From: Lentinula raphanica
Lineage: Eukaryota > Basidiomycota > Agaricomycetes > Agaricales > Omphalotaceae
Length of the DNA stretch: 64,000 nucleotides
NCBI GenBank assembly: GCA_027919835.1
Contig: JANVFP010000041.1
Span: forward strand, 186,001-250,000
Direction: 5' to 3'
Shown here one piece after another: positions 56,009-64,000 of the stretch (the stretch's first letter is position 1; each line of letters opens with the position of its first letter). The notes under the pieces are model-generated. The model was not told the origin of the DNA. It saw nothing but the letters and a program-made list of their open reading frames with translations, and did not search any database. The translations under genes and the position numbers were made by a program.

Positions 56009-57268
56009 ATGCTCGTACTCAAAAATTCCTATTCGACGTCCTTGCGGGTGCTCGTCGCCCTCTTGCTCCTCGCATCCTCGACTGGCCTCGCTAGCGCTGC
56101 CAGTATCCCGAGTAGTTCCAGCGATATGCACATGCATGTTGGGCCACCCCCTCCCAGTGACTCGTTATCACTTATACCTGCAAGTCGCCATCAGCAAGAT
56201 GATAAAGGAACTCCCATACGGCTAAGTGATTGTCTTACTTATCATTGTTTGTTTGATCCGAGCTGATTTCGTTGCTGATTTACAGTTGTTGCGTTGCACT
56301 TCGAACCACCCGTACATGATCAATTGCATTACTTGGACTCCACTGCAGGTCGTATATGCATGATCATCGGGGATCACGCTATAGCCTGGGACCGTGCGGC
56401 GGTGCCGGACGATTACAGATTGCACCTCAGCGAGCTCGTGGAACATCAGAACCTTGGGTACTATAGCATCCTCGGTGATATCGACCTATACACCCGCATG
56501 GAGAACTCTCCGAATAGCATTCTAGAAGAAATCGAAAGTAAAGCTCGCGAATCCCAGCAGAAAGCGGACCACAGCGATCTGCTCACCGAAAGATTCAATC
56601 ACCTCGATAATTTCATGAACCTGTTGATTTCTGGGAGGTACCATGTGGATGTGCGAGGGGATACCTTGGAGAACTACAAGAAATTGGTGTCCAAGTACAG
56701 GTTGTACGTGAAGCCAGAAGAGGGTAATTCACAATATCTCAGCAAGTTAATTCACTGGCTTACACCTGGAGCCCGAACTGATTATGGAACCATTGCAGAT
56801 GTTACTTTCAATGTGCATCGTCAGAACAACTATCGTGTGTCTACGAAGGTCGATATGACTGTTGGGACTTTCCAGATACCTTCGAGTTCCAACCCCAGAA
56901 GCACAGAGTTACGACTGGGATCATACAACAGTCTTAGATATGGCAGGAAGCACGTTGGCTTTGTTCACTTCTATGGCGATCCAGAGGAAACTCTGAGACG
57001 GGTGCAAAAGACCGTCGAAGAAATTCCAGAAGAAAGCAAACCGACAACAAAGTTAGGAATTGTCAAAGAGTTAATGCTCGAACTGGCTAGGACAAAGGGT
57101 GTTACGGTGTGCGGGGTTGTGTTTCGACAGTGGGATTCGGCGACAGATATCTACGCACAGGCTTTGGATTCGAAGAGGTCAAATCAGAGAACCTATCAGC
57201 GGGCTAAAAACACACGGGGTGGAAAAGGGATAGGGAGAAAGAAAGGCACAGACCGGTTGGGGTCTTAG
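56009..57268 (+). CDS. Secreted orphan protein, family B member 2
   Basis: Two exons, 56009-56225 and 56286-57268 (399 aa). Signal peptide with core VLVALLLLASSTG and cleavage near ASA, then PPPPSDSLSLIPASR as in member 1. Body: ICMIIGDHAIAWD, YRLHLSELV, GYYSILGDIDLYT, ILEEIESKARESQQKA, NFMNLLISGRYHV, DVTFN, KVDMTVG and RLGSYNS...GRKHVGFVHFYG; the basic tail is rich in Arg, Lys and Gly. Uninterrupted where member 1 has its second intron. Unknown family; two well-conserved members and a stub suggest the protein is under selection. A secreted function is inferred from the leader only. Confidence 0.75.
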
Positions 57269-58262
57269 TTTGATTCCTGGTCCTTTCTTCATTTCGGCCA
57301 ACCATGATCTTCACTTGTGTTCGTAGCTTGCACCCGTTCGAATAGCGTATGAACCATCATTGCTCCTTGTAATAATCATACATTTATCCCAAGATTCTGC
57401 ATCGGAACTCGATGAAGGTAGTGATTCGCTTTGCACCAGTTCGGCCAGGATGTTCTCTAAATATTCAGATATAGCTTGCAGGACCACGGCGAGTGAGACG
57501 TGCTCGCTCGAGAGAAACGAAGTGAGTTGTTCCGCGTGGGAAAGCAAACAGTTTCCAAAACATGTGACTGGAAAGTTCGATTCTCCTCCCTCTTCTTCCA
57601 CCATCTCCAAATGGTATATTCAAGTCTGATATAGCTGACAAGTTCTTCTTGCTTTCAATCTCACTTTACTGTGTCGATGTCATTTTTCGCATGCACCGTC
57701 CGTCACTTTAATGCTGTGGTCGTAGGTAATAGGAATAGGGATAAACCAAGATGGCTTCTCTGCCGACGATCTTGGTGTTCTTGGTGAAATCTTGGCGGAA
57801 AAAGCTGAGATACGCTGAAATTTGGACAACAAAATCGTTGCAGAAAGCTTTGATACGAGAAGGGATATCAGACGAAGTATCAGGTTTCGTCTTCGTTGGA
57901 AGTCAAAGGTCATCTTATGCCGTCCTTTTTCGACGATAGGGAGAGGAAGCCGTCGGTGGTTCGAGGGCAATAGAGTTGATGAGGTCGAGTCTACTTACAT
58001 ATGTCCAGGTGTTCACATAAAGCTTGTGTTGCAATTGTTGATGCTGACATCGTTCACCAGCAAACCAAGTATATCACCGCCCTCAACTCTCCTGAAAAAG
58101 GCACGGAAGCATAGTTCGACTGTTCAAGAATCATGAATACACTTGCAATGAAGAAGGACTTTCCTCCAACCAAGGAGAACAAGATCACTGAATAACATGA
58201 AGCTTTGAGGCAAAGTCTTACGTATCGCGTTTCCGAGTTACTCCTCCAGCTCGATGGTAGCG
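57269..58262. other. Intergenic, unrecognised short frames
   Basis: A minus-strand frame at 57311-57610 (AEQLTSFLSSEHVSLAVVL, then LENILAELV) is helix-like, and another at 57680-57970 is Ser/Arg-rich. Neither has a recognisable domain and no splice model joined them. They could be exons of a small decayed gene. Confidence 0.3.
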
Positions 58263-61200
58263 TCAGAGACATGTCACCAGCTTAATCAACTTCCCTACAT
58301 CTGGTGTCCCAAGTCCCGTCACTGAGAATCGAGGACATCAATATAATGTCAAAATCGTCATGAGGAATCAGCTCACCTGGATCCCAGCCCACAGTCGCCT
58401 GCATGTTACATATCCCAGCCACAACCAAGAATCATCAGTGCCGTCGCAAATGAGATAGATCGAAACACCGTGACCCACGTTAAACCCTTCAGTACCACAC
58501 CCAGGAGCATTCCCCGAAGTGATATCATTGAACCCACTAACCGCACTCGAATAGAACAACGGATTCAAGAATCCGAGCGAGGGTAAACCCGCCTTGAGTC
58601 TAGCGTCGTTCAGTAGCGCAACAAAGCCGGCAAAAGTAGGCGAAGCGGCGGATGTCCCGCCAAAGAGCTGAACCTCACCACTGGCGACCACTTGGAAGTT
58701 GTCGGCTTGGGCGGCGACGTCTGGGTAAGCCTAGATAGTAGTAGGATGCCAGGATGAGTATTGGGAGCTGTGAAGGGTATGAGATGGGAGAACGTACTCG
58801 TCCGTTACTAGACGGGGTAAGGAGCTCCAGTTTAGCATGGAAATGAGGATCTACTAGTGGGCTATGGATGGCGTACCGGTTGAAGAGACCTGCGAACGTT
58901 CCCTTGGGTAGATTGTCGAGGAAAGCAGACACAGCGGCATTTTGATACGAAGGGCGAGGGAAGTAGTTGGAGAAACCACCTGTGAAAATCATAGTCTAAG
59001 TTAGTGGAAAGAACTCCGTTCAAATTTCGAAATCTCGAGAGTATGTACCTCCAGAAAAGTTCGCCGCAACCTCGGGAACGTGTGTAGTACCTCCAATGGC
59101 AGTAACGCTAGCGCCATCATACCACCAAACCATTGAGGATAGTGAAGAAACTGAGGAAGGACAAACACGTACAAAGGACAAGAAGCCGGGAAGAGTGGGA
59201 GGGAAATCCAAGCCCGCACCAAAATTTGTAATCATTACGTAAAGCTTGTAATTTCTTTTTACTCATTCTTTTATAATATGCTTTATGTCATCCCCGCCGC
59301 TGCGCGCTGCGCGCGCCGTAGGCGGCGCACTCCCAGAGTCACGTGTTTTTGTTGATCTCTTTCCAGAACCACCACCAGCACAACAAACGCGTCGAAATCA
59401 CCTCCAAAAAGCAAACCAACTCACTTCAAGGAGGACAGCGGGCATGGTTATGGGTGTGGAAGAGGGTCTTCAAACATACTAGGCGGTACAGGATCAATGA
59501 TTCTGCCCAAAAGGATCTAACTGTACCGCTGGAGGAAATGCAGCCATTTCCGCACCCTAGAATGCCCCTTCATGACTTCTCCTCCCTCTCATCTTCGAAC
59601 CTCCTTCATTCTTTCCTTTTGACTCTTGTCTTTGCTCCTCTTATTGCTCTTTCCCTTCGTGCGCATCGGGACACCCGGAGGCTGGGAGGAATGGAAAATT
59701 AGAGTTTAGGGAAAAAAAATCTATAGGGATGGAGCTCTCAATGACGCGATCTGCCATCCAAAATATCCTTGGTGCGTATTCTTTTCCATCAAAAAGATTA
59801 CAATTACTGACTCTGCGGCCCTACTCGTTCTCATTTTCAGAATCTTGGCCTGTCATACTCGAGAACCCATATTTGGCCGCCAACGACACGTCGAGACTCG
59901 AGACTCAACATTCACAGCATCTAAAGGAAAAAAAAAACACACAAAATGCGATGATATCAACCCCAACTCTAGGACTGTCTTCCAAATGTGAGATTCCACC
60001 GTGCTTTACGTCGAGTAGACACTTAGGTTGGTTTAGAACATTTTGGGAACTTTTTTCAGGGAAATATTATCAAGTATTCTCACTACTCTACGCTATCTCA
60101 GTACCGTAACCGCGTATTGAGTCCTTGTGGTAAATAATAAAGATAAAATGAAGAAATTTTACCTATATAAGCTTGTGTGCTGTCACCTTGAATTTCATGA
60201 ATCATAACAGGTACTGCTCACTCTGCAGTCTACCATCTCCTTGCGTGATGAGCTTGCTGCAGTGTTGACAGTTAGGCCCGGCTGTTCCCCAGTGGGACCC
60301 CATCTTCGGATGGAGCCGTGTACTTTTCTTCCTTCCTTCCTTCCTCTGCAAAAGACAGAGCGCAGCGGGGCGGGCACGGGGTTACCAAAACTGTTACCAA
60401 AACTGTCACTTTCCTAAGCGCTCAAGCGCTAATCTTCATCACGTAGTGTTGATGACAATACAGCTTGTCATTTATATTACGTTTGCTGACAAATTTTGGT
60501 GCGGGCTTCGCTTGCAGTGGGAGGAACTCTGTTCGGTTCTTTCCGTCGTTCGTGATACAGGTCTGAGTTGTAGGATCGGGGTCGCCATCGCCGACTCCTC
60601 CATCACCACTGGAGAACGTGAGGGAAACGCCTCGCGCACCTGTATCAACAGGAACAGCCTGAACGTACAATGTTCAGCTTCAAAAGTTACATACCTAGCT
60701 GAGCGAATCCATTACAAGCACGTATCGCGAAGCTTTCTGGAACTGTGAACATCACAAATGTCAGGCCGGGTTTGCAGGACAGGAGGGTAAGCGCACCTGT
60801 CTGTTCACCGTCTCCATAACTAGAAGGATGCAGTGTGAGTGGTAATCTGGTATTCTATGTAGTAGATTAAATCCTCACCTGGTGCTTATGACGAGGGGAA
60901 TTTCCTTCTGCGCTAGAACGAAGTTCAGCCACTATCGTACGATAAGCTGAGTTGTAGTAGAGAGGTGGATCTGTAAAGGTTCGCACTGTGATGTAAGGCT
61001 CGTTCGTATCCGTAGGGTTATTCATGTCAGGGATGAATGGCGGGCTCCCAGCGGTCGTGAAGAAGGTTCCCTAGCAATTGAAGTGAGAACGAGAGCATGA
61101 AGTTATCGAACGATGAGTAAGTACGTACATTGATCGGAAACGTTATCCCAAACCCAAACTCGATATCGAGGTCTGCTTCGTCCCCAGCTTCAGACAAGCT

Positions 61201-62208
61201 CTGATTATTCTGACCACCTGCGCGTCCCATGATCATCCAGTCAGACCGTATCGACTGAACACGAAACAAAGTATTGACCAGCGACAGAGATAACCCTAAA
61301 ACTCGAGTTCACGGCTTCAGGAACTTCGAGAGCATAGAACGATTGAAGGTCTTCGAAATTCGCGAATTGGTTCAAGTACCCGGTGATCCCGAACGAGTTT
61401 TTGATAGTCGCGGACGGCGTGATACCTTTCGCGTTGTAAAGCTGCTTCAGGCAGGAGACTGTGATCGTAGTGTTGCAACTAGGGTCAACGGAGATTCCAG
61501 ATGCACTGATGATGGGGGTATTGCTCTGTGCCACGACTTGCCCGGTTTCCTTATCGACTTTATGAAGAGTCGACTTGAAGCTCCTGAGCCGAGCGAAGGT
61601 CGTCGTGGGTTGGATAACATCGATATGGTCGTGTAGATGAATGGGGAGACTGAAGCTTGTGGTTCGAATGATTGACTCGCCCGTTGTTGTATGCTTCCAA
61701 ACGTGATACGTCTATCAAAACCATTCTATCAGCCATCACGCACACGTATCATATCTCGAACATATGGCACAAAATCACGCACAGTATCAAGCATCTTCTC
61801 TGCCTCTCTCACGGGAACCGTAACGGTCATCCAATCCTTCGCGGGAGACCGGGTGATATCTTCCTCCCCGAGTCCGTGAGAGGCAAGCCATTCTGTGACG
61901 AGTTCGAGGCTTTCAGGATGGGGAGCTACGATAGCTTCTACTTCTGCCTTGGACAGATGTTGTCCGTACCGAGGATGAGATGGATCTGACACTTCGTACA
62001 GGTGCTTTTCGAGGACATGGAAATTTGGTTGGGGAAGGCCGATTTTGAGTTCGATGTTGTGCTCCGGGGGAGAAGGGCTGTGAATCTTCCAGTCTCGAGG
62101 AGGAAAGACGCTTTCTTTGACTTTGTAGGGGCTGGTTCTGGGAGAAGGAGCGGCATAGACGAAGGAGGCAGCAGTGAGAATCACTGCACAGGACAAGAGG
62201 GAACGCAT
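58263..62208 (-). pseudogene. Sedolisin (S53 tripeptidyl-peptidase-like) gene disrupted by a transposon
   Basis: Fourteen exons: 62208-61783, 61711-61279, 61217-61129, 61070-60987, 60931-60879, 60819-60797, 60742-60695, 60639-60516 continued at 59193-59173, 59107-59049, 58979-58877, 58807-58798, 58730-58479, 58398-58377, 58321-58263. Signal peptide (LLSCAVILTAASFVYA), pro-domain (YEVSDPSHPRYGQHLSK, LDTTYHVW), then the S53 catalytic set: Glu300 and Asp304 (EADLD), the oxyanion Asp398 (SSGDGG) and Ser518 (GGTSAAS), ending VTGLGTP with calcium-site residues (NDITSG). The family cleaves tripeptides from protein N termini at acid pH outside the cell. Exon 8 is split by the 1313 bp element at 59203-60515; otherwise no lesion was seen. 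Without it the frame would give 601 aa. Exon 11 is only 10 nt. Insertion must be recent. Confidence 0.88.
59203..60515. mobile_element. Non-autonomous inverted-repeat transposon (1313 bp) in the sedolisin gene
   Basis: Ends are 27 bp inverted repeats with three mismatches; the inner 20 bp AAGCCCGCACCAAAATTTGT is perfect. Flanked by the 9 bp duplication AGTGGGAGG (59194-59202 and 60516-60524). Removing the element and one duplicate restores the phase of exon 8, which confirms the ends. A 9 bp duplication fits Mutator-like elements; an 8 bp reading would fit hAT or KDZ types. Interior frames (59285-59482, 59343-59702, 59729-60109) show no transposase. A GC-rich palindromic patch (CGCTGCGCGCTGCGCGCGCC, about 59297) lies near the left end. 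Confidence 0.9.
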
Positions 62209-62861
62209 TTGAAGGTGATTACGGTTGCGCTACACAATCGAGATACTCGCATCCTTCTTTTATAGGACTTGAATTAGGGACTTTGTAGCAGCCTGGGAGC
62301 CGATATAAGTCCCAGCCTATGTCATTGAAGCAGTGAAAGTAGTACTATGTAACCGAAAGGCCGGGGTGGTCTCAATATTCTTGCTCTATTGAATCTGGGC
62401 AAGCTTTGCATTATATTCTGCCCCACTCAGCCATAGCTCGAGAGTTACCTGTATGCCCCCTTGAAGAGTATGAGATCGCAACGAATTCCTGAAGATGAGT
62501 GTGCATGACAATTGAGCGGGAGCGTGCCAGTGTGAATCACTGACAGGCATCACCGCGTAGTATATCTTGTTGGGAAGATGTTGCTCTATTACAGCTCTAT
62601 TACCTCTAGTATCTACTCTGCTCGAATCTTTCTGTCCGACTCTCAGATCTCAGGCCTCAGGTTGGATCTGAACCAAGGTACATGAAATTCTTCTTTTGTT
62701 CGTGCTATAGATCGTTCAGCTTGTTCTTACTTCATACTTTATAGGACCCATACTGAAATCATTCAAGACTCGTATCTTCTCCTCTGTTCCTCGTTCTCCA
62801 CGTGCAAGCCCCAAGCTCAAGGCTATCATCGTGATTTGTCGCTCATAGTACATCACGCATT
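62209..62861. other. Promoter side of the sedolisin gene, no other gene
   Basis: About 650 bp upstream of the sedolisin start. A TATAAAA-like stretch on the minus strand (complement of CTTTTATAG, about 62257-62265) lies about 50 bp before the ATG and is a plausible TATA element. Nothing else was recognised. Confidence 0.4.
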
Positions 62862-63210
62862 ATGCACAAATGCCCCGAACCCGAATGCATCCCTAAGGTC
62901 GTTCACGGTGACCTATACAGTAACACATCGACATGTCAACGAAGCACCATCCTCTTTAAGACCTTGATAGCTCGAGGGCTACCGCACAATGGAGCGACGT
63001 TCGACATCTGGTACTCGTTCGGATCCACCCCTCTCCTCCACCTTTTCCTCGTGCTCTCTTCTTCCTCCCCATCCCAACTGTTCTCCTCAACCTGCCCTTC
63101 GTCTCTCTGCCCATACGCTTATACGTTCAACTTTATGATCTTTGGATGCTACCTTTGAAGTTTGGACTGAGGCGACCAAGGTCCCAGATGATGCCTGATC
63201 GTTAGTGGAG

Positions 63211-63608
63211 ATGGAGATTGAGGACGGAAGGAAGTTGAGGATGATTCATGAAGAGGCAGAGAGGGTGGTGACGGGCGTGATAGATGAGGAGGTGTTGGAG
63301 GTGGTGTACACAATGGAGGAAGTTGAGGCGAAAGAGTGGAAGAGGCTTTCGCAACTTCAAGCTCCGCCCAGACCACTCAACCGACCATCGCTAATAGCTA
63401 TTTCGTCCGAGCTATGTGGAACGAGTACGTTCTTCATTATTATTATCTCACTGATAACTGACATCGATCCTATATCTATCTATCAGACTCGACTCCACCG
63501 ACGCCATTGTCGAGTGACTTTGATTTCATACTTTCTTATAACGGGAAAGCTCTGAGTCTAGCGTTCAATAACTTGCCACTATCGGTTGTCTTCCGACCCT
63601 CGACATAG
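63211..63608 (+). CDS. Hypothetical protein, two-exon model
   Basis: Exons 63211-63424 and 63487-63608 (111 aa), joined by an intron GTACGTTC...TATCAG (62 bp). The first part is a highly charged helix (GRKLRMIHEEAERVVTGV, EEVEAKEWKRL); the second has STPPTPLSSDFDFILSYNGKAL. The frame upstream of the ATG continues as protein-like sequence (TFEVWTEATKVPDDA) before a TGA, so the true start may be in an earlier exon. No known domain. Most of the neighbouring 62862-63158 frame is Ser/Pro low complexity. Confidence 0.3.
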
Positions 63609-64000
63609 ACTGTCCACCACCTGCTCAAGAGACTATCAAATCATCGCACCCGTGAGGCTGCCTGTGTCTCTGCCTCCTCCGCTAGAAAGTAGCTCGAGTC
63701 TCGTCCTCGTCCTAATTCCATTCCTCGATCGATCCACGAGAGAACAGCTCTTCTTCAGGCTCCTACTCATCCGAACACACCACCTACCTTAGACCTACTC
63801 GGGCACATCCTTCCTCAGCTTCGACAGCACAGAAGGAGACCCACAGGAAGCCAACCGACGTGGATGACTTTGGGTACAGTCTTAATCACCCGGCCATCTT
63901 GACATTCCCAAACATGAACGACCGGGAACCTCTCGCCGCGTCGTCTCGCAGCCGTGTAGGAGGATTTCAAGCCATCTAGAGGTGGAGAGAATATCAGAAT
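63609..64000. other. Right window edge, no supported gene
   Basis: Frames on the plus strand are Ser/Arg/Pro-rich and broken. They might be the start of a gene running out of the window, but nothing was recognised. Confidence 0.3.

Noticed and set aside
57311..57610. Possible histone-fold protein (SLAVVLQAISEYLENILAEL resembles the H2A helix)
   Set aside because: Similarity is limited to one helix of hydrophobic residues, there is no conserved histone motif around it, and the exon structure is unclear.
1..64000. tRNA and rRNA genes
   Set aside because: GTTCGAA-like words were inspected (for example near 21605, 24004 and 61657), but none lies in a cloverleaf-compatible context.

Overview
The window looks like a chromosome segment of a filamentous basidiomycete, most likely an Agaricomycete. 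Genes carry many short (50-85 bp) GT-AG introns, and the content is typical of that class: a Plavaka-type transposase relic, an AA14 copper monooxygenase, a sedolisin protease and small secreted orphan families. All exon models were read by eye from splice signals and reading frame; no searches were run, so exact boundaries are predictions.

Layout. 0-13 kb is transposon-rich and gene-poor: a broken Plavaka transposase, three copies of a CATCAGG-ended inverted-repeat element, a TA-flanked mini-element and simple repeats. 13.4-15.1 kb (minus) is an AA14-type LPMO gene with a complete signal peptide and an odd charged tail. 17.9-25.0 kb (minus) is a tandem array of four paralogous secreted proteins (family A), followed by a candidate beta-trefoil protein. 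28-42 kb is the conserved-gene block: MFS transporter, lysine 2,3-aminomutase, alpha/beta-hydrolase, SAM methyltransferase, an SLC45/GPH-type sugar transporter and a URC4-like (DUF1688) uracil-catabolism protein.

40-57 kb is a threefold duplication of a divergent gene pair, URC4-like (minus) and a secreted orphan (family B, plus). In the first copy URC4 is intact and the B gene is a stub; in the next two the B gene is intact and URC4 is reduced to fragments. A perfect 3 x 594 bp tandem repeat lies inside one URC4 relic. A Ty1/Copia retrotransposon (49.7-55.5 kb, target duplication ATTAC) separates the third URC4 relic from its B partner, and is itself split by a 272 bp CATCAGG element. 58.3-62.2 kb (minus) is a 14-exon sedolisin gene broken only by a 1.3 kb inverted-repeat transposon flanked by 9 bp duplications.

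Together the window shows degradative and uptake functions (AA14, sedolisin, sugar and other transporters, uracil catabolism) in a region being rearranged by tandem duplication and several kinds of mobile DNA. The points most worth checking are the Copia element, whose three coding blocks are joined by two exact -1 slippery heptamers and contain two intron-like segments; the reciprocal decay of the URC4/B pairs; and the radical-SAM aminomutase next to a transporter.
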